From NCBI GenBank assembly GCA_021464245.1, contig JADCRB010000068.1, forward strand, positions 6,868,134-6,932,133: 64,000 nucleotides of DNA. Direction: 5' to 3'. Position numbers and translations under genes: made by a program. The stretch comes from Carallia brachiata (lineage: Eukaryota > Streptophyta > Magnoliopsida > Malpighiales > Rhizophoraceae). The notes under the pieces were generated by a model. It did not search any database, was not told where the DNA came from, and worked only from the letters and a program-made list of their open reading frames with translations. Shown piece after piece: positions 12,950 to 24,939 of the stretch (position 1 is the first letter of the stretch; every line of letters begins with the position of its first letter).

Positions 12950-15900
12950 TTTGGTAAAAATATCTGCAACCTGGTCTTATGTGGATAGAAAACGTATTTG
13001 TAGTGTCCCATTGGCTACCAGCTCACGCACAAAATGATAATCTATTTCAATATGCTTTGTGCGTGCATGAAAAACTGGATTTGCAGACAAACAAATTACA
13101 CCAATATTATCACACCAAAGTATTGGACAACGTGGTGAAAGAACGCCAACTTCATGCAAAAGAGACTAAATCCAGATGAGTTCTGCAGTTGCATTAGCCA
13201 AGGCCTTATATTCACTTTCAGTAGAAGATCGAGCAATCATTGGCTGCTTCTTGGATATCCACAAGACCAAAGAATTTCTAAGATAGATGTCATAGCCATT
13301 AGTAGAGCGTCGATCATCAAGATACCTAGCCCAATCACTATCACTAAGGCACTGCAAATCGAGAATAGCGGATTTTGAGATATAGATTCCCAAATTATGT
13401 GTGCCACGAAGATACCTTAAAACTCTTTTAACAGTAGTCCAATGGTCTTCACATGGTTGATGCATATATTGGCATAGACGATTAACGGCAAAGGAAATAT
13501 CCAGATGGGTCAATTGAAGATACTGCAAGGCTCCAACAACTTTCCTATACAAATCCCCTTGAGTGAAGGGTGGTACAACAGTTTTGGATAATAGAGGATG
13601 AGTGACCATTGGCGTGGAGCATGACTTACACACTTCCATTCCAGCTCGCTGGAGAATATCTGATATATAACGAGATTGAATAAGCAAGAGGCCATCAGTA
13701 ATTTTAGAGACCTCAATCCTAAGGAAATACTGTAAATCACCCACGTCTTTTGCTGGAAATTCCTGTTGTATTCTGCAAATAAATTGTGTAATCAAAGCTG
13801 GATTGGAACTTGTAATAATTAAATCATCCACATAACAAAAAAGAAACAACACATCTGAACCATTGTGATAGATTAATAGGGAAGAGTCCATTTTGGAGCC
13901 TTTGAACCCAAACTGAAGAAAAAAAACAACTAAGATGATGGAACCAGGCCCTTGGCGTCTGCTTCAGGCCATAAAGAGATTTTTCAAGCGACATACAAAT
14001 GAAGGCTTGGAAGGATCTTCAAAACCTGGTGGCTGTGCCATGTAAATTTCCTCTGCCAAATTACCATGAAGAAAGACATTGGACATATCAAGTTTCTACA
14101 GAATCCATCCTTGGGCAACAACAAGTGATAAAATAATTCAAATAGTTGTCCTTTTTACTATTGGACTGAACGTCTCTGTATAGTCAAGACCTGACTGTTG
14201 AGTGAAACCTTGAGCAACTAATCGAGCCTTATAGTGGTCAATGGTTCCATCAGCCTGCCGTTTAATCCTGTATATCCACTTGGAGCCTATTATATTCTTA
14301 TTTGGTGGATAAGGAACTAAAGACCATGTATTATTAGACCAAAGAGCCTGCATCTCTTGAGACATGGCAGCTTGCCATTCGGGATACTTTTGAGCTTGAT
14401 GATATGTTTGAGGCTCAGTATTAAGATAATTTAATGGCCTGGCATGTAAGGATGCTAGGTGGGCTTGTTTTTGGCTCATAGTAGATGGCCTTAGTTGCAT
14501 GGGATGGATCTTTTTACTACATGGGGGGATTCTGTTTGGTTGGTCATGGTTTGGAAAGAAGTTAAGTCAACAACTAATTTTAAGTCAGAGGAATTAGGTA
14601 AGGACTTTGGATTAGGTGACGAATTAGATGATGGTGTCTTTTGTGGAGTTGTAGTAGGTGAGGTCGTTGAAGATGGGGTGGCAAGAGAGCTAACATGTTG
14701 GCAATAAGGATTAGTGGAGGAAGAAGTTATAGGAGAGGAAGATAAGGGTCGTTGGTTGAGAGAAGGATTAGAAGAGGTTGGAATTGTACCCGCTGTGAGT
14801 GACCCAGTGTTGGGAATTGTAGTCTGTAGTTGAAGCCAAGGTTGACTGAAAGACTTATCTTCATAGACTGGTAGCTGCCTATCTGGAGAGTTGAAATGAA
14901 CAAAAGGGAAAGTTAATTATCAAAGCGAACGTGCTTAGCAGTGTAGACACGACCAGAATTTGGGTCTAAACAAAAATAACCATCATGATTAGGGAGGAAC
15001 CTAAGAAGACACACAGTTTACTACGAAAAGAAAATTTATGTTTATTATGAGGACGAAGAAGAGGGTAAACACCACAACCAAATATTTTGAGGTCTGCGTA
15101 TGGTGGCTGTTTTTGATATAATAATTGATAAGGACTTTGACTTTGCAAAATGGGAGTAGGTAAAAAATTAATCAGCATGGTACTCGTAGTAAATGCATAG
15201 GACCAATATTTGAAAGGGATATGAGCATGGACCAATAATGTAAGAGCAGTATCTACAAGATGTCTTATTTTGCGCTCAGCAACACCATTTTGTTCATGTG
15301 TATGTGGACACACGAGTCGATGCTTTATGCCAATGGTTTGAAAAAATTTATTTAGCCATTGGTATTCACCCCCAAAAGCAGACTGAAAGGCTTTAATTTT
15401 TGTTTGAAATTGCCTTTCCACAAATACCTGAAAATTGGACAAAACTGAGAAGAATCACTTTTATTTTTGAGAAAATAAATCCACGTGTACTGGGAAAAAT
15501 CATCAACAAATATAACAAAATATCTAAAGCCTAACGATGATAATAGAGGTGTTGGACCCCAAACATCCGAATAAACTAATTGAAAGGGGACTTGACTTTC
15601 ATTATGGACTGATGCTAAGGTAGACCGAGACATTTTTCCTAATTGACATGACTCACACACTTGTGTAGATGGCAATTTCCACTGTAGAGAGTTATTTTTA
15701 AGAACTTGAGTCACAACTTGGTAATTGGGATGACTAAGGCGAGCATGCCAGTCTGCGAAAGATACACGTTCTCCAGTCAATGCATGTTTCAACATTGGAG
15801 GCAAAACATACAATCCTCCTTCACTGGGACCTTGAAGCAGGATGGCTCTGGTCTGCTGATCCTTAATCAAAAAATGAGATGGCCAAAATTCAAAGAAATA

Positions 15901-16150
15901 GGAGTTATCATTAGCAAATTTTTGTACCGATAATAACGACTTGGTAAGTTTAGGAACTAACAGTACATCATTTAGAACAAATGATTTTGAAGGAATAGAA
16001 TAACAGAACTGCTAGTTTTGAGAATAGGCAAACCTTGGCCATTACCCACACGAATCTGGTCGTTCCCTGTATAATCATTAGTAATGCTCAAAGTGGAAAT
16101 ATTTGGTGTCATATGATGCATTGCACCAGTGTCAAGGTACCACGGAAGTC
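12950..16150 (-). pseudogene. Copia pol remnant: protease, integrase, RT, RNase H
   Basis: Broken pol region read on the minus strand. Protease: WYLDTGAMHHMT at about 16106-16146. GAG-pre-integrase/zinc site with HARLSHP and CESCQLGK, then integrase core DVWGP, at 15352-15870. The rest of integrase lies at 14966-15442, with GGEY and NGVAERKIRH; the second catalytic Asp position reads Ala (QSAFGGEY). RT start (NTWSLVP, KWIYRIK, KARLVAQGF) is at 14138-14500. The RT YVDD box and RNase H (SDSDWA, SSTESEY) fill an open 241-codon stretch at 13166-13891, with the RNase H tail at 12977-13159. Pieces lie in different frames and carry internal stops, so no polyprotein can be made. Confidence 0.9.
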
Positions 16151-16151
16151 C

Positions 16152-17226
16152 CTACGCACCATAAGATAAAGCAGAGTGTGGCATAACAGGCGAGAATGCA
16201 AGTGGTGATATAGCAGAATAAATGGAAGTAAGTTGCTGCATTGTTGATTGAAAAATTAGAGAGGGAGCCCCAGCAATATTCGCCTGCATATTTGACTGTT
16301 GACAGGTATCAAAGCGACGACGACACTTGTCTGCTATGATTATGATATCTACAAATTTGATACACTGTTCTTCCACGTCATCCATTATTTATGCTAGAAT
16401 TTCCCTGATTGAAGGAAGGCGAGTAACCATGCTGTTGTGGAAAATTATTGGTTGGCCGTGAAGACCTTCCTGTACTCACAATGGCTGGTTCTTGCCGTTG
16501 AGAAGAGAATGCAATATTGGCAATTGGACTCTCGTGAAAACTCTGGGGGAATGTCTCATGTGCAAGTGATTGCCCGTGCAATTCCGAAAGCGAGACTGGT
16601 TTTGGCCTAAGATTTAAAGCTGTAATGATTGAGTGAAAATCACTTCCAATATTGCGATAAATAATCGCGTTGAACTCTGCATCAGATATGTGGCTGCTAA
16701 CTCATCTGCAAGGGCTTTCGCCTTATGTAAAGATTGGGATATTGAGAGGTCATTTTTTTTAAATTCTTGTAGCTTAATATTTAATTGGAGCTGACAATTA
16801 TGAGATACAGAACCAAATGCATTGGCTAATGCATTCCAGACTTCAAAAGATGATGTAAGTCCAATAATATATGGATACACTTCTTTAGAGAAGGGATGAC
16901 AGTAACCATGAGAGAAGTAATTGATCTTTTTAAAACCAGGCTTCAAATTTTGGATTTGTAATAGTTGTTGCTACATTACTAAGTGACAGAATAGTTTTCT
17001 CCAGAGCCTTTGACGTGCCATCAATACAGTCATTTAACTTGTGAAAATTTAGAAGAGGAACAAACTGCATCTTCCATGCCAAGTAATTTCATGTATTTAA
17101 TTTAATAGCAAAGGTATGGGTGGTTGTTGAAATGGGTTGGATAATTGAAGGAGAGGTTTGACTTTGGGTTGTCATTGGATTTTGAGAAGTAGCCGATGTA
17201 GTAGAATCTGAACTAAAAGTTGCCAT
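16152..17226 (-). pseudogene. Copia gag remnant
   Basis: It begins at an ATG (17224-17226) 23 bases below the primer-binding site. The N-terminus is Ser/Thr-rich, followed after a frame change by the gag core at 16614-16946 (EVYPYIIGLTSSFEVWNALA and ALADELAA), the conserved block of copia gag proteins. The downstream Gln/Ser-rich part (16378-16581) is in another frame. The zinc knuckle is not recognisable. Confidence 0.85.
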
Positions 17227-17248
17227 TTTTTTTTTTAGAAGATAAGAG

Positions 17249-17260
17249 GCTCTGATACCA
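17249..17260 (-). other. Primer-binding site, tRNA-iMet type
   Basis: TGGTATCAGAGC on the minus strand directly abuts the 5' LTR. It is complementary to the 3' end of initiator methionine tRNA, the usual copia primer. Confidence 0.93.
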
Positions 17261-17461
17261 TGTTGTAGAACAAGAACAAAGATGGAGTTGTGGTATATTG
17301 CATGACATTAACTGAGTCACAGAGACCTGCTCTATATACATGATGTTTAACCAACAGATATGGATCACCAAAACTAACTAGCACTGTAGATAAGTGATGG
17401 AAAATAAAGATAACAATTTCAACAGAAGATTACACATAAAAACAAAGCATTATCTACAACG
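17261..17461 (-). repeat. 5' LTR of the copia element
   Basis: 201-bp partner of 12672-12874. The last base of the expected terminal CA has changed to CG. Confidence 0.93.
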
Positions 17462-18569
17462 TAGGCAACATCTTTTTTTTTTTTTTTTTTTTTTCGCTTT
17501 TGCTTTTAAGCAACGTTTTTTTTACGTACCTTTACACTGAGGTTTTCATTTAATACAAAGCTTATTTGTAGAAAATCAAATGTGGCACTTTTTGAAACTT
17601 GAACCTTTAGGCTCTAAAATCTTAGTTTAACCATAATTCATAAAATACAAAAAATACATACAAATTTAAACATAATAAACGAAAATTTGTTTTCAATACA
17701 TATATATAAGGTCATAAAGTCTAGACCAAACAGTTATAAAGATTTCATAAGACTTTCATCACAAATTCCTTGCTTAGACTTCATTATCATCACCTTCATC
17801 CTATAATAAGAGAAAAACAAAATAAGCATTAATTTAACCAGTTAGATGATGCCAACCACTAAACTACTATTATTTCTCCCTAAAACAAATGACAAGTACA
17901 GGGATATGACGAAGTAATATTATTATCATATTATGATAATATAATATGATAATAATATTAATTATGGTATAAAAAATTAGAAAATATAATTGGTATGGTA
18001 CAAATGAAGGTGCAATACACAAGTACTTTTTCGACAGATGGAAATGCAAGAGAAGGGGCAAATCAAAACCTGTTCCACTCGCAGTTAAAATGGTGATTGA
18101 TACTGGAAGCCAAAATTTGCAGCTCTTGCTGAAGATCATTAACCTGTAAAATAAAAACAAACAACCTTTAATCACAGTGTCTACCACAAATTTCCAACTA
18201 TTGAACAAGACAAATTCTTGCCAACAGAAACAATAAACACACTTAACCTGCATTGAAATTATAAAAAAATGAACGCAGACTTAATATTTACTCAGATATT
18301 AGAATACAGAATGACCTTTGTCATTATTCAGCATGTGCTTGAAAAACCACTGAAAAATTATATTATATAAAAATAAATTTATCATTTCTTATTTAAAAAT
18401 TCCAAATATAAGATCTTGGCTACTCCATTTTTTTTGTCGTTTCTTGTCCATTTATATCACTTTTTGCGATTATACATATGGTGAGTTCCTTTGCATGGTA
18501 AAATGTGATGTACATCGCACTAGTGATGGGCTCAATGAAACAAGGTTTCCTCTTACTTTTTCTTAGTAA
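17462..18569. other. Resumed CACTA-like sequence and possible transposase scraps
   Basis: After a long T run, GCAAC-type motifs continue. On the minus strand two pieces resemble spliced exons: 18143-18070 (reads VNDLQQELQILASSINHHF) and 17800-17774 (DEGDDNEV, then stop). Their phases do not join, so a gene is not claimed. The block at 18358-18455 matches 11370-11460. Confidence 0.3.
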
Positions 18570-18579
18570 GTTCGCAAAA

Positions 18580-19079
18580 GGGATAAGGATTTTTTTAGTC
18601 CTAAATCTTTAGATTTTTTTACGTTTGAGTTCTAAATCTTTTTGACATTTCATTTGAGTCCTAAACTTTTTGATTTTCTACCAAATTAGTCCCTCTGTTT
18701 AACAAAAGTGATCAATCTATTAAAAAATAATTTTAACTTTACAAAAAATTATTTAAAAAAGATTAAATATATGAATTGAATGTTTTTTTTATAAAAAAAT
18801 ATACATGTTGCCTATTTAATTCGTATATTTGTTGATTTAAAAAATATTTAATATGCATATTTTGTTGATGAAAAAAATATTTAACTCATGTATTTAAACT
18901 TTTTTAAATGATTTTTATTAAATTAAACTCACTTATTAATAGATTGACTACTTTTCGTAATTTAAAGGACTGATATAGTAAAAAATTGAAAGATTTAGGA
19001 CTCAAATGAAATGTTAAAAAGGTTTAGGACTCAAATACAAAAAAATCTAAAGGTTTAGGATTTTAAAAATATTTATCCC
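18580..19079. mobile_element. MULE-type MITE, 500 bp, with perfect 10-bp target duplication
   Basis: It starts GGGATAA and ends TTATCCC. The terminal inverted repeats are long, about 150-170 bases, with inward words AGTCCTAAATCTTTAGATTT, CATTTCATTTGAGTCCTAAA and CAATCTATTAA. It is flanked on both sides by GTTCGCAAAA (18570-18579 and 19080-19089). Long TIRs with a 9-11-bp duplication are the signature of Mutator-like elements. There is no coding capacity. Confidence 0.85.
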
Positions 19080-19177
19080 GTTCGCAAAAGCTTAGGAAAC
19101 AACTTCATGTGAAGCATTGAATCTGTGACTGGGGGGACTAACTTGCTTGGAATGATTAAACTTTGTGTTTCAATCAG

Positions 19178-19330
19178 TGGCGGAGCCACTTTATGTATTG
19201 TGGGGGCAATTGCCCCCGCCCAAATAATAAAATTTTATATTAGATATATAGAGTTATCAAGCTTACCCCCGTTCAAATTTTTTGTTCGCCCCACTCGAAT
19301 TTTTTTCTTGCCTCAACTCAAAATTTAAAA
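19178..19330. repeat. Repeat R3, copy 1, with 16-bp palindrome
   Basis: GGCGGAGCCACTTTATGTAT is followed by the perfect palindrome GGGGGCAATTGCCCCC (19202-19217) and AAATAATAAAATTTTATATT. The same block, with changes, occurs at 22298-22365. GGCGGAGCCA-type ends are common in plant dispersed repeats, but the family was not identified. Confidence 0.55.
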
Positions 19331-19758
19331 TTGTTGGATGTAGACATTTTAAAATTTTCAATTATTACCGATTATCAAAATTGTCATCAATTTTCTCTTT
19401 AATTTTTCAAATGAGTTAGTTTATTACGTCAATTATATTTGAAAGATATATGTAACTTTGAGTTATATACAAATATAATTTAAGTTATATAAAATATTGA
19501 TAAATTTGTTTAGTTTCAAATGAATCAACAGTGATATCTATCATATTTTGAATCAAAATGAATATATTTAACAATATTTTGGTGAAAGAATAAAATTTTA
19601 TACATATATAACAATTTTAAAAAGTAAAAAAGTGAAACATGTAATTATAGTCAATAAATAAATGTTATGGAGATAAATTTAGCATACCAATAAAATTATT
19701 AATTTATAATTCATTGCTTAATAAAATAGTTGATAATAAGATTAAAAAGTTATAAGAA

Positions 19759-19820
19759 GCTAAATTTTTTTTCTAATATCAGAAAAACAGCTAAATTTTT
19801 TTTCTAATATCAGAAAAACA
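19759..19820. repeat. 31-bp tandem duplication
   Basis: Two adjacent identical copies of an AT-rich unit ending ATATCAGAAAAACA. Confidence 0.8.
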
Positions 19821-21724
19821 CTATATATTATCATCTCTTTTGACAAAATAAAATATGAAGAATATACATAAATTTTGCTCATTTTATTTAGTATGTTTAT
19901 TTTATATTTTCATAAGTATGCCACTAAAAAATTAAGTAAGAAATAATACAATTAAAATTAAATATTATATTATTTTTTATTACTTAAAATATTATTTCAA
20001 TAATTACATATAAATTTGCCTCATTAAAAATAATTTCTAACCCTGTCACTGTCCATGGAAAAGTCGATCAACTGACTTGACTAATTTAATGGAATACAAC
20101 TTCATGCAAAAAGGACAAAATAGCTTTCACGCAGGGATGTACGCATGTTCATGCACTACGAGAAAAAAGACATCCAAATTTCCAATTCTTGCTAACTAAG
20201 TATGGATATTCAAGAGACACGTTGCCAGCTACTTTTCCTTTGGCTAGCTACTGCTGCGCGTGATTTTTTTTGTTCCTTTTCTGCTGGCTGCTGCATCATC
20301 TTCTTGCACTACAAAACAATGACATTTTAAAAAAATGTGACTAACAAGAAGTAAAATACCACGATTTTCTTGTGGAACAATGCATGAATTGTAATAAATT
20401 GTCCACTGTTTACAATTACGTAATACTTTTTTACAATAAAAAAAATAATAAGATGTAAATTTTTTTTATTTTATATTTTAACAATGTAATTATAAAAAAT
20501 CAGTATTTTATTAAAATTTGAGCATCCTCAAGTAAAATAAGGGGCAAAAAAAATTGGGAATGTATACTATTTTCCTTCTATTAAATGTATTATATCTTTA
20601 TTTTAGAAAGTGTTCGGTAAACGTCACTATAAGTCAATGATGTTTTTTGTATATGACCAATTTAAAATATTTGTAAAGAGACGGGCAAATTATTTTGGTG
20701 GAGTAAAAAAATTGGCAGTTTTTTTTTTGTTGTATTTTTCCCCTATTTATATCGCCATCTCTTAAATAAAAAAAAAAAGATGAATAAAGTGATTTAGTTT
20801 CTTTTACAATTCCTATTTGTTGAAAAGTCCAAGTATTAAAAAAAAAAAAAAGGCAATTGATAAAGTTATGTCTTTTCTTTTACAACTTCTTTTGCAACGT
20901 CTTTTTGGAATGGAAAGTCTAAGCCTAAATCCAACTTAAATGTTTTTTTTTTTTTTTCCTGTTCTTGTTGTTTTTTTACACTTAACCATCCTCCTCCCAT
21001 TTTTCCTTTCTTTAATTTTCTTCAGTTCTATATCCAAAACTCAAGCTTTGTGTGTATTCTTCTAAGAAGTTTTCTTCCCTTCGCATCATTTGCTTCGCTA
21101 TGTTATTTTTAGTGATTTTCTTTTCTTTGTCTAAAATATCTGGATCTTGATGCATCCACAGAATAACGGCTAGAGTGGAGCCTATTCCTGAAATCTATCT
21201 TAATTTGCTGTGTTTTTTTTTTTTTTCCAAGGAATTATTGACTTCGAAATTATCTCACTTGGTTCCCATCGTAAGGCATCCATAATTTATTTTTAACCTT
21301 ATACTTTTCATCTTTGATATCTTTGTTGAAAATTTTATGTGATTTTCGTTGAGTTGGTTTTGAACTCAGTTTGTTACAGTTCTTGGTCATTAAAGCAATA
21401 GGAGTTTGCAGTTGGAGATTTCATGAGTTGAAGAATATTTTTATTCATCTCTTTTAACATTACTTTAAACTCTAATTTTAAATCATAACTTGGTAGTTCT
21501 TTTTTTTTTTTTTTTTGCAGACTGATGAACTTGTTCAATAAGCACTTGTAAATTTAATGCATTCCTCTATTGTGTCCTTTGTATAACTTAATTCATTAAC
21601 TAAGTGTACAGAGAAGAAAAGGAAAAGGGGTAATGAGGTTATGATATATTTGAGATTTCTATTTTTATATGTTTATAGAATAATCAAAGTTCTATATTTT
21701 TTATTTATGCAAGATGATGACTCA

Positions 21725-22175
21725 CAATCATCAAAGTTAGTCCTGGGCTCAACTTGAGTCCAGTCCGAGGTTGTGGTGGACAAAGCTAGACTGGGCTAGA
21801 AGCAGGACCCAACACCTACAAGATAGAGTACGACTAAGAGGAGGCTGGGGTTTGTTGTCGGGACCCTCTTCGATGCTTAAGTCAGTATATGGTCTAAGTG
21901 GGGAGAGAGAGAGAGAGATACTTTCTATAGAAGAAAGCTTACCTTGGGAAGGGCAAAACTCTTCTATTTATAGGGAAAGAGGTGCTTGAGGTTGATGGAA
22001 CCCATTGTTATGTTGGTTTATTGGTGTGAGGCCCAAAGGACTTATGCAGGATTATGGTATGCATATGGACTAAAGTAAGCATGTATGAGAAGGACTGATC
22101 TTTAAGGATTAGTAGGCCCAAAAATCCTTATCGCAAGACATGCAAGATCAAAGAGACTTAGAAGGTTAAATCAAA
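21725..22175 (-). repeat. LTR-like fragment (orientation inferred)
   Basis: This GC-richer block contains CAAGATAGAGTACGACTAAG, CTTCGATGCTTAAGTCAGTA, a GA run, AGCTTACCTTGGGAAGGGCA and TATTTATAGGG. The arrangement resembles LTRs of plant Ty3/gypsy elements read in reverse, where TATTTATAGGG is the reversed TATA region. No second LTR, primer site or target duplication was found. Confidence 0.35.
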
Positions 22176-22214
22176 TGGGGTATTGGCAGATCCACATTGT
22201 AGTGACGGTGGGCA

Positions 22215-22365
22215 TTAAAAAAAAAAGGTATATTTCACACTAGTTTTATACTATTGCCCCCTAAAATTTGTGTTTTGCCCCCTTAATTGCCCCAAATGCA
22301 GAGCCACTTTATGTATTTTGGGGGCCGTTGCCCCCACTCAAATAATAAAATTTTATATTACAAGG
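22215..22365. repeat. Repeat R3, copy 2
   Basis: It shares GAGCCACTTTATGTATTxTGGGGGC and CAAATAATAAAATTTTATATT with 19178-19250. The central palindrome has changed to GGGGGCCGTTGCCCCC. Upstream are further TTGCCCCC words, possibly the inverted arm of the same repeat. Confidence 0.5.
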
Positions 22366-23673
22366 GAGACTCCATTGCTTCTATCAATTCGCTCGCTTTC
22401 TGTTTTCCTTTTTACAAGTTTTGGATAGGTAAATGTACCTTTTTATGCTCCGTTTGTTCATTGTTAATTTGTTTATTATTTAGGGCAACAAAGACAATTA
22501 AACACAATTGGATAAACTTCAATTGTTAATCAATTATTTTCTTCAACCATATCTATTATTATTGTTATTGTTATATGTTTTCTAGATAATTAAATATATA
22601 TAAACTCAAATTTCAAAAAGTGAAAAAAAATTGTAATATTAGTATTCAAAAAATTTAAAAAATAATTTGACGTTTTTATATAGAATTTCATATTTATGAG
22701 TAATAATACACCTAGAACTACTCTTGCACCATTATGTTATTTGACTTAATAGATAGTATAGATATTTTTATATTTAGATCTTATTTATATCATTTTTTTG
22801 AAAATATATTATTATAATTATTATTTTAAAAAAAAAGCTGCTCCTAAGTGTACGAAATTAACATGTACAAAAAAAGTATGTACAAAACTAATATTTTTCT
22901 CTATAAATATTTTTATATATCTGTTCTATCAAACGCTTGGTGCATAAAACTCAAAATACTCTAAACGGAGAATAAACGAGTGTATGGACAGTTCTTCACT
23001 GAAGCAGTCCACATTGTTAATGAAAATTGGGTTGCCCTCTCCATGCTCAAACGTCTAACTCACGTAATCTACAAACTCACATTGCATTTTATGAAATGTA
23101 ATTGCACGTTCAAAATTGGTATATCCTGTTAACATCTTGAAAGTAAGAACCTAAATTTAAAAAGAAATCAAACGCAAAATTGCGCATTTTAGAAGGATCA
23201 AAGAGAATGGGAACTCTAGTCACCTGCACATAAATTGCATATAAAATTACACGTATGTGTAAATATTTATTTTTTCAGACTATGGGAATGTGAAAAAAAT
23301 TGTAGATTAATTGCGGGGCTTATTTTTGGTATGTGTCACCAAAAAAAATAAAATTGACCATGATATTGTAGAACAATTGGATTGTCGAGCGTTGGCCCAT
23401 AATCAAAGATATCATTTGAAAGTTCAATCCAATATCCTAAGCCCTGTGAATAGGGAGGAAACTGAATACATGTCCAAATTCAGGCTCTCTCTACTTTTGG
23501 TATTCTTGCTCGGATAAATTAGTAGACAACAGAAGTTAGAATCTGGCTATTCTGGTAGAGATTCAAGATTCATGGTGTTGGTATATGCCATTGCTTTTAG
23601 GTCAATCTGTGATGCCGTTTTTATCGGAGTTTTCTTTTTTTCTTCTTAAATCCCTGGTATATTTCTGGAAATT

Positions 23674-23702
23674 ATTCTGTATGTCGTGTTGACATACAGA
23701 AT
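23674..23702. repeat. Perfect 12-bp inverted repeat with 5-base loop
   Basis: ATTCTGTATGTC and its exact complement flank GTGTT. No poly-U tract or neighbouring gene gives it an obvious role. Confidence 0.7.
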
Positions 23703-24360
23703 GCAATCGAGTTCTAACAGTAAGGCCGGGCTTTTCTCTACCGTTTCTCTCTCTCAAATTTTAGAGCTTTTGGCCATCTACCCCATTGGACAAAAACTCA
23801 GGTTTGTATTTTCAATTTCTTCTATACGAGGTGATTTAAATATTCTTTTAATTATTAATCTTGGTCATTTTCTGATGTGGCTTTTGATCAGGGTTGTTGT
23901 TTCATCTTTAGTTTTTGTTATATTTCTGTCAATTATTCTATTTGGATGGTCGTGTTTTGCTTATTATTATCGAATTCATGATAAATTTTTAATTGTTCTT
24001 TAGTATCAATTGTGATTTTAGGCACAATTGTTCTGGAAATTGATGGCTGCATTCCAGCCCATATATGATATGAGACTTTCAACTAGTTGATTATTCTAAA
24101 ATGTGCAATTAACTTTATTCCCTTCTATGGACAAAAAAAAACACTTAAATGCCTTTTTCTTTTTTTGGTCCAAAGAAGCTGCAGAACCTCTATAGAGAGG
24201 AGAGAGGATGAAGGCGAGGTTAGGAGTTGAAAACCCCAGCTTCTGTTGGTAGCCAACCACAACTGCCGACTAATTGTAGCCCAATCCGCAACTTAATCGT
24301 CTCCTGTGATATTAGAAACTCATTATCCCGCGTTAGGCTCAGCCCAACAAATCCCAATGA

Positions 24361-24390
24361 GGGGGGGGGGGGGTTTTGGGGGTTTGGGTT
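24361..24390 (+). other. G-run with G-quadruplex potential
   Basis: Thirteen consecutive G are followed by TTTT, GGGGG, TTT and GGG, enough G tracts for an intramolecular quadruplex. The homopolymer length may vary or be a sequencing artefact. Confidence 0.55.
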
Positions 24391-24939
24391 AATTTATAGG
24401 ATGATACATTTACATTTCATTTTTAAAAAGTAAAAATAAATGTTTTGTTAATTTTTTTAAATTACTGTTTACTTTTACTTATTTCTTTACATGATCTTTA
24501 AAAGCAATTAATTGAAAAGTAACTCAAGGTTACCTTTTGCTGCTTTTTGAGTTACTTTTCAGTTTTTAATATTAATAATTATTATAAACTAAAATACCGT
24601 CAAATAATTTATATAAATTCATAATTTTTTTACTTACGGTTTGAATATAATTTATTAGTAGTTATTATATTTCATCAATATTTATATAAACGTGAAAATT
24701 TTATTTTTAATAATTCGTAAATATTTTTTTACTTCAAATTTTTATTAATATTGATATTTAAAAAATATTTCAAAAATTATATTTTTTATTATCTAGTAAA
24801 CATTAATATTTTTTTGAAAAAATAAAAATTAAGTGAGAAAATTTTTAATATTGTTTATAAAATATTTACTCTAAAAATAAAAATTATAAAATATAAAGAT
24901 AAATTTGTTAGTATAATTATTAATATAAATTAAATGGAT

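Larger units (their letters stand above)
12672..17461 (-). mobile_element. Ty1/copia retrotransposon, complete but degenerate
   Basis: Full-length 4.8-kb element with two LTRs of about 200 bp that start TGTTGTAGA and end TCTACAACA (last base changed in the right LTR). The flanking TAGGT/TAGGC is a 5-bp target duplication with one difference. The order on the minus strand is 5' LTR, primer-binding site, gag, protease, integrase, RT, RNase H, polypurine tract and 3' LTR, with integrase before RT as in copia. The short LTRs and total size suggest the Ale/Retrofit lineage. Many frameshifts, stops and LTR differences show it is old and inactive. Confidence 0.93.
19080..21724. other. Spacer with repeat fragments, no recognised gene
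   Basis: It contains repeat R3 (19178-19330), a 31-bp tandem duplication (19759-19820) and a CACTACGAGAAAAAAG sequence at 20154 that resembles a CACTA terminus without a partner. Pyrimidine-rich DNA at 20930-21550 has no coding pattern. Confidence 0.45.
22371..24930. other. Spacer without a recognised gene
   Basis: An open frame of 105 codons at 23686-24003 is hydrophobic and T-rich with no recognisable family. Sequence near 23600-23700 is loosely repeated near 23860-23960. A hairpin (23674-23702) and a G run (24361-24373) are listed separately. The rest is AT-rich. Confidence 0.4.

Noticed and set aside
20154..20169. CACTACGAGAAAAAAG as a CACTA transposon end
   Set aside because: A good terminal match, but no subterminal repeats, no partner end and no target duplication were seen.
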